Origin: an uncultured Sphingomonadales bacterium
GTDB lineage: Bacteria; Pseudomonadota; Alphaproteobacteria; Sphingomonadales; Sphingomonadaceae
Assembly (NCBI GenBank): GCA_903832325.1
Contig: CAILBC010000034.1
Span: 1-35,764 of the forward strand
DNA length: 35,764 nucleotides
Direction of reading: 5' to 3'
Part shown: positions 15,991-24,272 of the stretch, piece by piece
Layout of the letters: every line of letters begins with the position of its first letter
How positions within the stretch are numbered: the stretch's first letter is position 1
Notes under the pieces: generated by a model
The model's database searches: none
What the model saw: only the letters and a program-made list of their open reading frames with translations
Told to the model about the DNA's origin: nothing
Position numbers and translations under genes: made by a program

Positions 15991-16842
15991 ATGCTTGACC
16001 GACGCAGCCTGATCCGTTCCGCCGCCTGCGCTGCAGCGGCTGCGGCCATGCCCGGGCGTGTGCTAGGCGCAGGCGACACGCAGCCGGTGTGGCAAAACCT
16101 GTTCGACGGGCGCAGCCTAGACGGCTGGAGCCTGTTCCAGCTCGGCAGTGGCGAGCACGATCGTTATGACGCGGTGATGGTCGAACAGGGCATGCTGCAT
16201 TTCCTCGGGCCGAAGTTTCACGGTCCGGATGAGGCCGCGATGGGCCATATCGCCACGCTGCAACCCTGGTCGAACTACCATTTGCGGGTCGATTACCGGT
16301 GGGGCGAGCGCCGCATCGCACCGCGCGGATTGCAGCGCCGCAACAGCGGCATTCTCTATCACCTCGCGCCTGATCGCGACATTCTGTTCCCCGACGGCAT
16401 CGAATTCCAGGTTGAGGAGACCGACGTCGGCGATGCCATCACCATCAACAACCGCGCACTGGCCGGGCCGCTGCTCGGCGGCACGCCGCTGTGGCCAGGC
16501 TGGATTCCCGGAATGCCGCGCACCTATGAAGCGCCGCTTTCGGCAGGCGGCATCGCGCGCCAATGGTTCCGCCACGCGGGGCAATTCGAACGTCTGGAAG
16601 GATGGAACACGCTCGATCTGATCGCGTTCGACGATTGCGCCGCGCATCTGGTCAATGGCCGGATCGTACAGACGTTGTTCGGGATGGTCGGTCGCACCAG
16701 GGCCGATGGCACCAGCCCGCCGCTGACCGGCGGACGCATCGCGTTGGAATTCGAAGCGGCCGAGATATGGTTTCGCAACGTGAATATCCGCCCGCTTAAA
16801 GGCGCAGCTCTCGCCGCGATCAAATCCGGGCAGCCGCTTTGA
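15991..16842 (+). CDS. Tat-exported DUF1080 protein (3-keto-glycoside hydrolase/lyase family)
   Basis: This is a 283-residue protein. A twin-arginine signal (DRRSLIRS at residues 3-10, then an Ala-rich hydrophobic stretch) ends near AGDTQ at about 28. The mature part starts with WQNLFDGRSLDGWS, the usual opening of the 3-keto-disaccharide hydrolase (DUF1080) domain, and keeps NSGILYH, GIEFQVEE, WNTLDLIAF, HLVNGRIVQT and a closing GRIALEFEAAEIWFRNVNIRPL, which are standard for this beta-jelly-roll fold. Members cleave 3-keto glycosides by hydrolysis or by elimination. Being exported, it probably works in the periplasm on the product of the exported dehydrogenase at 4448. GGGGGAAACGCG supports the ATG at 15991. 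Confidence 0.82.
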   Translation: MLDRRSLIRSAACAAAAAAMPGRVLGAGDTQPVWQNLFDGRSLDGWSLFQLGSGEHDRYDAVMVEQGMLHFLGPKFHGPDEAAMGHIATLQPWSNYHLRVDYRWGERRIAPRGLQRRNSGILYHLAPDRDILFPDGIEFQVEETDVGDAITINNRALAGPLLGGTPLWPGWIPGMPRTYEAPLSAGGIARQWFRHAGQFERLEGWNTLDLIAFDDCAAHLVNGRIVQTLFGMVGRTRADGTSPPLTGGRIALEFEAAEIWFRNVNIRPLKGAALAAIKSGQPL

Positions 16843-16849
16843 TGCGAGC

Positions 16850-16878
16850 TTGACGATCAGGTTAATTTATGAGAATAT
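16850..16878 (+). promoter_or_regulatory. Predicted promoter of the first C-deglycosidase operon
   Basis: TTGACG (16850-16855) and GAATAT (16873-16878) are separated by 17 bases. The -10 element overlaps operator site 7. The resulting leader before the start at 17005 would be about 120 bases; I see no obvious riboswitch or hairpin in it. Confidence 0.45.
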
Positions 16879-16889
16879 CAGTTCTAATT
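16868..16889. promoter_or_regulatory. Operator site 7 (TATGAGAA-N6-TTCTAATT)
   Basis: A well-kept copy of the palindrome, 116 bases upstream of the deglycosidase alpha gene at 17005, placed over the predicted -10 element. Confidence 0.55.
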
Positions 16890-17004
16890 AGGGCTTCAGC
16901 CCCAGGGGAGGGAGCAACTGACGACGACCCGCGTTGCGGTGTTCGCCCGAGGTCCAACCGCTTTAACGCCCCGCCTATAAAAACCGCAGGAGCGAACAGG
17001 TATT

Positions 17005-18045
17005 ATGAGCCATGCCATCAAACGGGGTGTCAGCCTCTATTCCTATCAGAACGAGACCTTCCAGGGCAAAATGACCCTTGAGGATTGCATCCGCACCAGC
17101 GCCGAACTCGGCGCCAAGGGCATCGAAATTATCGGCGAACAGACTTTCTGGGGTTGGCCCGAAGCGGGCGTGGCGCAAGCCGATGTCGACCATTGGCACC
17201 AGATGATTGCCAAGTACGATTGCACTGCCGTAAGCCACGACTTCATGCTCGACTACAAGCGTTACAAAGGCCGCGAAATGCCCTTTGACGAACAAGTCGC
17301 CAGCGTGAAGAACGACATCGATTTCGGTGCCCGGCTGGGGGTCAAATTCATCCGCGCGTTGGTGTCGATCGCGCCCGAAGTGCTGGTCGCCGCCGCACCC
17401 TATGCCGAGGAAAAAGGCATCAAGATCCTGATCGAAGTGCATGCCCCGCTGCATTTCGACCACCCGTGGATCATCCGTCACGCCGAAGCGTTCGAAAAGT
17501 CCGGTTCGGATGCGCTGGGATTCCTGCCCGATATGGGCATGTTCCTGTTCGCGTTCCCGCCGGTGTGGAAGGAAAAGTTCCTGCGCATCGGCGTGCCGCA
17601 GACCATCGCCGACTATATCGTCAAAGCCTATGAAGACCGCGTGCTGTCAGAATATGTGATCCTAAACGTCCAGAACATGGGCGGCACCGGCCCGGCGATC
17701 GGCATGGCCGAAACGCTGCGCCACAATGCCGCGTTCGAGCCGAAGCGGATGCTCGATTACATGCACCGCATCCACAACATCCACGGCAAGTTCTACCAGA
17801 TGGATGCCGACTACGTCGAACCCTCGATTCCCTATGACACCATCGTCGCTGTGCTGAAGCAGGGTGGCTATCATGGCTACATCTGCTCGGAATATGAAGG
17901 CAATCGCTGGGTCGAGGATTTCCAGGAACCGGATTCAGTCGAACAGGTGCGCCGTCAGCAGGTCATGCTCGCGCGCCTGCTCGGCGAAACCGAAGTGCCG
18001 ACCATCACCACTTCCCCCACTCTCAACGCTTCGCTTGCAGCATAA
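17005..18045 (+). CDS. C-glycoside deglycosidase large (alpha) subunit, TIM barrel, copy 1
   Basis: This 346-residue sugar-isomerase-like TIM barrel matches the catalytic subunits of C-glycoside deglycosidases (CarB/CarC, DfgA/DfgB and DgpB/DgpC systems). Likely metal ligands and catalytic residues are in EVHAPLHF (Glu144, His146), LPDMGMF (Asp176), NIHGKFYQMD (His260) and CSEYEG (Glu296). These enzymes split the C-C bond between sugar and aglycone after C3 of the sugar has been oxidised to a ketone. The strongest context evidence is the small DUF6379-type partner 12 bases downstream. The protein is cytosolic. The ATG at 17005 follows a purine-rich AGGAGCGAACAGG. The second copy at 23244 keeps the same residue spacing. 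The substrate aglycone cannot be named from sequence. Confidence 0.82.
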   Translation: MSHAIKRGVSLYSYQNETFQGKMTLEDCIRTSAELGAKGIEIIGEQTFWGWPEAGVAQADVDHWHQMIAKYDCTAVSHDFMLDYKRYKGREMPFDEQVASVKNDIDFGARLGVKFIRALVSIAPEVLVAAAPYAEEKGIKILIEVHAPLHFDHPWIIRHAEAFEKSGSDALGFLPDMGMFLFAFPPVWKEKFLRIGVPQTIADYIVKAYEDRVLSEYVILNVQNMGGTGPAIGMAETLRHNAAFEPKRMLDYMHRIHNIHGKFYQMDADYVEPSIPYDTIVAVLKQGGYHGYICSEYEGNRWVEDFQEPDSVEQVRRQQVMLARLLGETEVPTITTSPTLNASLAA

Positions 18046-18057
18046 GGAACCCCGGTC

Positions 18058-18435
18058 ATGATGGACAACAAGATGATCGTCGAGGACAGCCTTGAACAGA
18101 TCGATGGCGGTTTCGCCTTTCTCGGGCGCCTGCCTTATTATCGCGGTCTGGGCCTGTCGATGATCGAAGACATTGCCGTCAGCGTCGATGGCGAAAAGCT
18201 GGCGCGCGAAGACATCCGCTTTGCGGTTCGCGGCAAGACCTATTCGCTCGACCAGATGGAAACAGTCTATGACGACCGCTGGAATTTTGGCGAAAAGGCA
18301 AAGATCATCGGTCTGAAGCCGGGCGGGCTCAGCGCGGGCAAGCACCGCCTTGAATTCGCGGTGCGCATGCGTGTGTCGTACCTCCCCTTCGTGCCGACCA
18401 CCAAAGACGCCAAAGACCTGGCACTGGCCGGCTGA
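18058..18435 (+). CDS. C-glycoside deglycosidase small (beta) subunit, DUF6379 type, copy 1
   Basis: This 125-residue protein has the mark of the deglycosidase beta subunit: GRLPYYRGLGLSMIEDIAVSVDG, followed by YDDRW and a C-terminal YLPFVPTTKDAKDL. In characterised systems the beta subunit forms a heteromer with the TIM-barrel subunit and is needed for activity. It begins 12 bases after the alpha subunit; ATG codons at 18058 and 18061 are both possible, and GGAACC lies upstream. It is the short partner that makes the C-deglycosidase call specific. Confidence 0.8.
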   Translation: MMDNKMIVEDSLEQIDGGFAFLGRLPYYRGLGLSMIEDIAVSVDGEKLAREDIRFAVRGKTYSLDQMETVYDDRWNFGEKAKIIGLKPGGLSAGKHRLEFAVRMRVSYLPFVPTTKDAKDLALAG

Positions 18436-18520
18436 GCGCCAACTCGACCTGAACAAGACGGCCCGGTTCCAAGTGCGCCGGGGGCTGGTGCGTGCAGAGA
18501 TAGTGGGCAGTCGTCGCGGC

Positions 18521-18908
18521 TTAGGGTGTCACAAGATGCGGATTGCGCATTCGTGGTAGCAAGGGTTCGGCGTATCGTGGATATCCCGTTAGTTCCAGAT
18601 CGCGCTGTCTTCGTCGGCAAGCACCTTCTACGTGCCGTGGCTCACCAGCGAACCATTGGCGCCTAAGCTTTGACATGCAGGAATTCGACGTAGCTAGACC
18701 GCTATCCGTCCAGGTTTGCGCAGCGGGATCAGGATAGTCGCCCGCGATCACTGGATTGCGCACCCAGATCCGCCCGCCGCACGTCTTTGGAGCCCGCTGT
18801 CCATTGCGGCGCGGGCGCCGGTTGCGCCTGACCCCGTCCGGCGCCCAGCGCCAGCGCCGCGCCGCTGCCAAGCGAAAGCCGGATTGCCTCGCGCCGCGAT
18901 GTTTCCAT
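18521..18908 (-). pseudogene. Decayed Tat-exported glycoside hydrolase (GH43-like) remnant
   Basis: On the minus strand an ATG at 18908 opens a clear twin-arginine signal (TSRREAIRLSLGSGAALAL) that runs into a stop after about 60 residues. In the next frame, about 18 codons before that stop, lies NPVIAGDYPDP, the classical start of five-bladed glycoside hydrolase family 43 catalytic domains. Joining the two needs a frameshift near 18790. Downstream the frames hold several stops and no long GH43 text, so most of the gene is lost. The remnant lies just after the isomerase at 18912 on the same strand, and may once have been the last gene of that operon. The family call depends on one short motif. 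Confidence 0.45.
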
Positions 18909-18911
18909 CGT

Positions 18912-19967
18912 TCAGTCCAGCCCCATCAGCTTGCGATTGAGCGCCCGGTCGGCAATGCCCGCTGCAAAATCGTCGAACGCATGTTCGGTTACGCGGATGA
19001 TATGCCGCGCAATGAACGGCGCACCTTCGGCGGCGCCCTGTTCGGGGTGTTTCAACGCGCATTCCCATTCGAGCACGGCCCAGCCGGCGAAATCGTTGGC
19101 CGCCATCTTGCTGAAGATCTGCGAAAAATCGACTTGCCCGTCACCCAGTGAGCGGAAGCGTCCGGGCCGGTCGACCCAACTCTGATAGCCACCATAGACA
19201 CCGCTGCGGCCATTCGGACGGAATTCGGCGTCTTTGACATGGAAGCACTTGATACGATCGCGATAGATGTCGATGAACTGCAGATAATCAAGGCATTGCA
19301 GCACGAAGTGGCTGGGATCATAAAGAATGTTGGCGCGCGGATGATTGCCCACGCGCTCGAGGAACATCTCGAACGTCACGCCATCGTGCAAGTCTTCGCC
19401 GGGGTGGATTTCATAAGCCACATCGACGCCATTCTCATCGAATATGTCGAGTATCGGTTTCCACCGCCGCGCCAGTTCGTCGAAGGCATCCTCGACCAGC
19501 CCCGCCGGACGCTGAGGCCAAGGGTACATATAAGGCCAGGCCAGCGCGCCCGGAAATGAGGCATGCGCATTGAGCCCCAACCGGCGCGAAGCAACGGCGG
19601 CCAGCTTCATCTGCTCGACCGCCCATGCCTGCCGCGCGGCCGGATTGCCCCGCATCTGGGGAATCGTAAAACCGTCGAACTGCGCATCATAGGCGGGGTG
19701 TACCGCAACCAGCTGGCCTTGCAGATGCGTGCTGAGTTCGGTGATCGCAAGACCCTTGTCGGCCAGCATCCCGGTCAAGTCGTCGCAATAGCCCTGGCTC
19801 TCGGCAGCCAGCGCCAGATCGAACAGACGATCATCCCAGCTGGGGATCTGAAGGCCCTTGTAGCCATGCCCGGCCATATAATCGGCGATCGCCGGCAGCG
19901 AATTGAACGGGGCGGTATCGCCCGCAAATTGGGCGAGGAAAATGCCCGGTCCCTTGATAGTACGCAT
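18912..19967 (-). CDS. Sugar phosphate isomerase/epimerase family protein with complete metal site
   Basis: This 351-residue TIM-barrel protein has all expected ligands: AYEIHPGEDL (Glu), ILYDPSHFV (Asp, His), IKCFHVKDAEF (His), SLGDGQVDF, and AVLEWECAL (Glu). Close relatives commonly sit beside Gfo/Idh/MocA dehydrogenases, as here, with 12 bases between the two genes. Enzymes of this type have been linked to hydration, elimination or epimerisation of 3-keto-glucose derivatives. GGGAGAATCAGG precedes the ATG at 19967. It is the second gene of a two-gene minus-strand operon starting at 21089. The assignment to a specific step is inference. Confidence 0.85.
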   Translation of the reverse strand: MRTIKGPGIFLAQFAGDTAPFNSLPAIADYMAGHGYKGLQIPSWDDRLFDLALAAESQGYCDDLTGMLADKGLAITELSTHLQGQLVAVHPAYDAQFDGFTIPQMRGNPAARQAWAVEQMKLAAVASRRLGLNAHASFPGALAWPYMYPWPQRPAGLVEDAFDELARRWKPILDIFDENGVDVAYEIHPGEDLHDGVTFEMFLERVGNHPRANILYDPSHFVLQCLDYLQFIDIYRDRIKCFHVKDAEFRPNGRSGVYGGYQSWVDRPGRFRSLGDGQVDFSQIFSKMAANDFAGWAVLEWECALKHPEQGAAEGAPFIARHIIRVTEHAFDDFAAGIADRALNRKLMGLD

Positions 19968-19979
19968 CCTGATTCTCCC

Positions 19980-21089
19980 TTAAAGCTTGACCCAGCCTGC
20001 CTGTTCGCGGCTGGCCGCAACAGCGGTGGCGATAAATTCGATCCCGCGCACACCCGCAGCGATACCCGGCAACAGCGGGGCCGGTTCACCGCGCAGCAAA
20101 GCCGCAAAATCGCGGTAGAGATTGGCGAACGCTTCGAGATAACCTTCGGGATGGCCCGCAGGCGTGCGCGTGTGCGATGCCGCGTCTGGCCCCAATTGCG
20201 AGCCGCCGGCATGGATGACTTCGGTCCGGCCGTCGAGCGTGTGCCAGGTTAGCGTGTTGGGCCGCTCCTGATACCACACCAGCCCGCCGGTTTCGCCATA
20301 AAGCCGGATGCGCAGCCCATTCAGTTCGCCCACCTCGATCTGGCTGGCGAGCAGCACGCCGCGCGCGTTATTGTCAAAGCGCAGCAGAACCGTGCAATCG
20401 TCGTCGAGAGCGCGGCCGGGCACGACTGCGCCGAGATCGGCCAGCAATTCGACCACTGACAACCCGGTTATGAATTCGGCCAGGTGAAAAGCATGCACGC
20501 CGATATCGCCAATGCATCCACCCAGGCCAGCGCGCGCCGGATCGACCCGCCATTCGGCCTGTTTGCCCACCGCTTCGCCCGCCAGCCAGCCTTGGGGATA
20601 TTCGACGACCACTTTGCGAATCTTGCCCAACGCGCCAGCAGCCACCCGCGCGCGCGCCTCGCGCACCAGCGGATAACCCGAATAAGTATACGTCACGCCA
20701 AACGGCAGCGCAGCGGCGTGAACCAGCGCGGCCAGTTCATGCGCCTCGGCCAGCGTTGCAGTCAGCGGCTTGTCCGACATTACCGCGACCCCTGCCGCCA
20801 GCGCCGCGCGCGCTGCGGGCAAGTGATGATGGTTGGGCGACACGATCGACACGAAATCGATGCCATCTTCGCGCGCGCGCTCAGCTGTGAACATCGCATC
20901 GAGCGAGGCATAAGCACGCGCGGGTTCGATGCGATAGGCGTCGGCCGCAGCCGCGCCGCGCGACGCGTCGCTGGAGAACACGCCCGCCACCAGTTCGATC
21001 TCGCGGTCCATTTCGGCCGCCAACCGGTGCACCGGGCCGATAAACGCCCCTGGTCCGCCACCGATCATGCCCATTCGCAAACGCCGCAT
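19980..21089 (-). CDS. Gfo/Idh/MocA-family NAD(P)-dependent oxidoreductase
   Basis: This is a 369-residue cytosolic dehydrogenase. The Rossmann motif [13 protein letters not shown] is at the N-terminus, the SDKPLT segment holds the conserved catalytic Lys (the family's E/D-K-P motif), and [16 protein letters not shown] carries the conserved Asp and His in the second domain. Family members oxidise sugar hydroxyls, and several (ThuB, DgpA and gut glucoside 3-dehydrogenases) act at C3 of glycosides. The ATG at 21089 has GGAG 6 bases upstream; a GTG directly before it is the other option. It is divergent from the MFS gene at 21208. It is the third candidate in this window for making 3-keto glycosides, or it may reduce a 3-keto sugar back. 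Confidence 0.86.
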   Translation of the reverse strand: MRRLRMGMIGGGPGAFIGPVHRLAAEMDREIELVAGVFSSDASRGAAAADAYRIEPARAYASLDAMFTAERAREDGIDFVSIVSPNHHHLPAARAALAAGVAVMSDKPLTATLAEAHELAALVHAAALPFGVTYTYSGYPLVREARARVAAGALGKIRKVVVEYPQGWLAGEAVGKQAEWRVDPARAGLGGCIGDIGVHAFHLAEFITGLSVVELLADLGAVVPGRALDDDCTVLLRFDNNARGVLLASQIEVGELNGLRIRLYGETGGLVWYQERPNTLTWHTLDGRTEVIHAGGSQLGPDAASHTRTPAGHPEGYLEAFANLYRDFAALLRGEPAPLLPGIAAGVRGIEFIATAVAASREQAGWVKL

Positions 21090-21110
21090 CACCCTCTCCG
21101 CGCATGTTTC

Positions 21111-21132
21111 ATTTGTAATAATAATTCTAATT
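21111..21132. promoter_or_regulatory. Operator site 8 (ATTTGTAA-N6-TTCTAATT)
   Basis: Lies in the divergent region between the Gfo/Idh/MocA gene (22 bases away) and the MFS gene (76 bases away). The TTCTAATT arm is perfect. A minus-strand TTGACG just right of it is a possible -35 box. Confidence 0.5.
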
Positions 21133-21207
21133 TGATAACAACCCGGGCGTCAAGCAAGAATGGCTGCCACAGCGTCAGAAACAATGGCCGTGGCGTGGGA
21201 GAGGACG

Positions 21208-22404
21208 ATGGGGTTTCTGCGCAGTTTTTATGACAACCTGACGCTCAAGCCGCAGGGCTTCACGATGATCGTGGCGGGGTTCCTGCCGGTGTTTGCGATC
21301 ATCGCGATGTTTCCGGTGGTGGCCTCGATCATCGGACATTTTCACACCGACCCCGATTCCGCAATCAAAGTCCCGGCAATGGTCACCGCGCCGGGCTATG
21401 CCATTGCCGTGCTCGCGCCGTTTGCCGGGCTGTTTGCCGATCGCTTCGGCCGGCGCCCGCTGCTGCTGGCATGTACGTTTTTCTATGGAATCGTCGGCTG
21501 CGCGCCGTTTTTTCTCGAAAGCCTGAACGCGATCATCGCTTCACGCCTGCTGCTGGGGGTGTGCGAGGCCGGCATTCTGACCATCGTCAACACGCTGATC
21601 GCTGATTACTGGGACGACAACGGGCGCCGCAACTGGCTGATGCTGCAAGGGCTGGTCGGTCCGGCGTTTCAACCGATGGTGTTCATTGCGGTCGCCGCAG
21701 TTGCCGCCGTGCGCTGGAATGGCGGGTTTCTTGTCTATCTGATCGCCTTTCCGATCTTTCTGGCGATGTATGTCTATCTGTTCGAGCCACAGCAGCCGCA
21801 GGGCAACGAACGCGCGGTCGAGGCAGACGAAGACCCCGGCACCTTTCCGCTGAGCAGTGCCGTCGCGGTCGGCGCGCTGACGCTGTTCGCCTCGATTCTC
21901 TATTACGTGTTCATCGTCAATGGCAGCATCGTCTGGCACGAACTGGGGGTTGTCGATCCGATGGCGGTCAGCAAGGCCACGTTTGTTCCAAGCTTCTTCA
22001 TCCTTGCCGGTTCAGTGCTGTTTCGGGTGGTGTCGCGCTATTCCAACGCCGTGCAGATCGCGACGTTTCTTGCGCTGTTTGCGCTTGGGCTGGGCGGGAT
22101 CGGCCTTGCGCATAGCATGTGGACGATGCAACTGGCGCTGGCGATCCAGCAAACCGGCGCCGGCATGGCCGTACCCGCGATGATTGCGTGGTCGCAGACC
22201 AAATTTGCCTTTCACCACCGCGGACGCGGCATGGGTATCTGGACGGCGGCGTTTTTTCTCGGCCAAGCAGTGTCACCGATCGTCGTCGGCGCGATTGCCC
22301 GGAGCGCCGGCTCGATGCAGGCGGCATTTGTCATCACCGGTTGTGTGGCCGGCCTCGCCGCCGCGATGGGCGCGGGTCTGGCCTCGCGGCGATCTTTGCA
22401 CTGA
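21208..22404 (+). CDS. MFS transporter
   Basis: This 398-residue protein has about 12 hydrophobic segments. A GLFADRFGRRPLLL loop (MFS motif A) follows the second helix, and RLLLGVCEAGILT lies in helix 4. The C-terminal half includes HHRGRGMGIWTAAFFLGQAVSPI, the second copy of the motif-A-like loop. The start at 21208 is chosen over 21160 because GGGAGAGGACG precedes it. The gene may share a transcript with the TetR gene 88 bases downstream. Substrate unknown; a glycoside or aglycone is likely from context. Confidence 0.83.
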   Translation: MGFLRSFYDNLTLKPQGFTMIVAGFLPVFAIIAMFPVVASIIGHFHTDPDSAIKVPAMVTAPGYAIAVLAPFAGLFADRFGRRPLLLACTFFYGIVGCAPFFLESLNAIIASRLLLGVCEAGILTIVNTLIADYWDDNGRRNWLMLQGLVGPAFQPMVFIAVAAVAAVRWNGGFLVYLIAFPIFLAMYVYLFEPQQPQGNERAVEADEDPGTFPLSSAVAVGALTLFASILYYVFIVNGSIVWHELGVVDPMAVSKATFVPSFFILAGSVLFRVVSRYSNAVQIATFLALFALGLGGIGLAHSMWTMQLALAIQQTGAGMAVPAMIAWSQTKFAFHHRGRGMGIWTAAFFLGQAVSPIVVGAIARSAGSMQAAFVITGCVAGLAAAMGAGLASRRSLH

Positions 22405-22492
22405 AAGGGTGTCGTCGGGATTTGGCGAAAGGTTGTATTCTCGCTATGGCGAAGTGCAATAACGCATATTTTGGTTCGTATTCCTTCGATCA

Positions 22493-23200
22493 ATGGTGCC
22501 CCTTATGTCCAAATCGTCCGCTCGCGCGTCTGCTCCCTCGACCCCTGCACTTGCCCCCGCCCTTACAATTGAATCAGTAAGCCGAACCCCGTTGCAGGGG
22601 CGCAGCAAGGCATCGCTTGAACGCATGCTCGCTGCCGCGCGCGAACTGATGATCGAACGCGGCAACGAAGATTTCACGTTGCAGGAAGTTAGCCAGCGCG
22701 GGCAGGTCTCGATCGGGTCAATCTATCTGCGTTTTGAAAGCAAGGACAATCTGGTTCGCGCGGTGCTTGCCAACGGCTTGCAGGCGCTTTCGGACAACGA
22801 ATCCGCAATGATCACGGATCTCGGCCGGCAATGCCGCAATCTGTCCGAATTCGTCCCCCGCTACGTCGAAGCGTATGCCGAAGTGCTGCGGATCAACGCG
22901 CCGCTGCTGCGGCTGGCGATGGCGCGCGCCGAAATCGATCCGCTGGTGTCGAGCCCGGGCAAAGAGGCCGCCGAAATAGCCGTTCGCCAGTCAACCTCGG
23001 CACTGTTGCGCTACGTCGACGAATTCGGCGGCTCCGACCATGAACTGCGAGCCAGTTCAGCCCATCACATTATCTTTGCAACACTGGCGCGCCAGCTCAG
23101 CCTCGGATCGACCAGCGAATCGGTAACGGTCTACGATTGGGACCTGTTGAAGCGCGAACTGAGCCGGATGTGCCTCGCCTATCTGCGTTACCAGTCATGA
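22493..23200 (+). CDS. TetR/AcrR-family transcriptional regulator
   Basis: This is a 235-residue repressor. The N-terminal helix-turn-helix lies at about residues 61-85 (FTLQEVSQRGQVSIGSIYLRF followed by ESKDNL), the standard TetR DNA-binding form. It is preceded by a longer than usual 35-residue Ala/Ser/Pro-rich N-terminus. The C-terminal ligand-binding domain is divergent, as usual. No clear ribosome site separates the possible starts at 22493 and 22505. It is the only regulator inside the catabolic island and is a natural candidate for binding the shared palindrome, although I find no copy of the palindrome in front of this gene itself. Confidence 0.87.
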   Translation: MVPLMSKSSARASAPSTPALAPALTIESVSRTPLQGRSKASLERMLAAARELMIERGNEDFTLQEVSQRGQVSIGSIYLRFESKDNLVRAVLANGLQALSDNESAMITDLGRQCRNLSEFVPRYVEAYAEVLRINAPLLRLAMARAEIDPLVSSPGKEAAEIAVRQSTSALLRYVDEFGGSDHELRASSAHHIIFATLARQLSLGSTSESVTVYDWDLLKRELSRMCLAYLRYQS

Positions 23201-23203
23201 CAT

Positions 23204-23236
23204 GCGCGCGGGGGGACTGCGGATCCCCCCGCGCGC
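23204..23236. terminator. Bidirectional hairpin between convergent genes
   Basis: Arms GCGCGCGGGGGGA (23204-23216) and TCCCCCCGCGCGC (23224-23236) are a perfect match, with a 7-base loop. It sits between the TetR stop (23200) and the stop of the convergent deglycosidase gene (23244), and can end both transcripts. Confidence 0.65.
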
Positions 23237-23243
23237 CGGGTTG

Positions 23244-24254
23244 TCATGCTGCGACAGCTTCACCGGCCAGAATGCGGCGACACATCGCCTGATGGCGGCG
23301 CACTTGTTCAAAGGCATCGTCCGCGCAATAGGCATGGCCTTCCCATTCACTGACAATCGTGCCGGTAAAGCCGCCATCGCGGAACAGCGGCAGGATCGTC
23401 TCGTACGGGATCGCTTCTTCCACCCCGGCATCGTTGACGCCATAGAATTTGCCGTGGATGTGGATGGTGCGATCGACCAGTTCGGCCCAGCTTTTGGGAT
23501 CGTGGTTGGCCAAAATGAAGAACGCCAGGTTCACCGCCTGTATGTGCAGCGGATCGTGGCCTTCTCTGATCGCGATCTCGCGCAGCTTGCCGGCCTTTTC
23601 ATGGCTCATCCCCGGTTCGGGCCAGATCTGCTGAACGAGTTCGATCAGGCTTTCCTTCGCGCCAGCGGCGCGCGCCGCATCGAGCAGACTAGGCGGGATC
23701 GCAGTGGCAGTGCCGCCGAAATCGGGAATCCAGCCCAGCACCGGCGACTGCAACTTGTCATACATTTCGCGATAGGCGATCACAGCCGGATGCCCCGCCC
23801 ACATCGGCGCGTGGACTTCAACACCCATCCGCACGCCAAGTTCTTCGGCATAAGGCGCAATGTCGGGCAACAGATGCACCGGTAGCGCAAACTGATAGCG
23901 CACCAGCGAAAAGCCCAGTTTTTTCGCCGAGCGCAGCTGTCGCTTGTGATATTCGACCAGCGTCGCATCGTCGATCGGCTGCTGCCCCGGCTTGAGAAAG
24001 CGATCCGAATTGATCGCCAGAGACACCGGATTGAGCCCGGTTTCGACAATCAGATCCTTGAACCTGCTTGCGAAATCATCGCTGACATCGGGAAATTCCT
24101 TAAAGCTCTGGAACCCGATGATCTCGATATTCGGCCCCAGCCCGCGCCGCGCCACTTCGCGCATCAGCATGTCGAGATCGAATTGCCGGTTCAGCCATTC
24201 GTTGGTGAAGGAATAAAGCGTCACGCCCACTTCCGGGCCGGTGGTCTTGGTCAT
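23244..24254 (-). CDS. C-glycoside deglycosidase large (alpha) subunit, TIM barrel, copy 2
   Basis: This is a 336-residue TIM-barrel protein. Key segments line up with copy 1 at nearly the same residue numbers: EVHAPMWAG (Glu146, His148), IPDFGGTAT (Asp178), HIHGKFYGV (His267) and VSEWEG (Glu303). Outside these blocks the two copies differ widely, so they are not a recent duplication and probably have different substrates. The region after the Asp is a longer helical insert (PPSLLDAARAAGAKES). The ATG at 24254 has AAGG 8 bases upstream. It follows the beta subunit by 18 bases, the reverse gene order to copy 1. Confidence 0.8.
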   Translation of the reverse strand: MTKTTGPEVGVTLYSFTNEWLNRQFDLDMLMREVARRGLGPNIEIIGFQSFKEFPDVSDDFASRFKDLIVETGLNPVSLAINSDRFLKPGQQPIDDATLVEYHKRQLRSAKKLGFSLVRYQFALPVHLLPDIAPYAEELGVRMGVEVHAPMWAGHPAVIAYREMYDKLQSPVLGWIPDFGGTATAIPPSLLDAARAAGAKESLIELVQQIWPEPGMSHEKAGKLREIAIREGHDPLHIQAVNLAFFILANHDPKSWAELVDRTIHIHGKFYGVNDAGVEEAIPYETILPLFRDGGFTGTIVSEWEGHAYCADDAFEQVRRHQAMCRRILAGEAVAA

Positions 24255-24272
24255 GTCGGGGCCTTTCACGGT

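Noticed and set aside
22441..22492. Possible operator in front of the TetR gene
   Set aside because: TTCGTATT occurs but no matching left arm; no palindrome with the right spacing, so autoregulation by this site is not supported.
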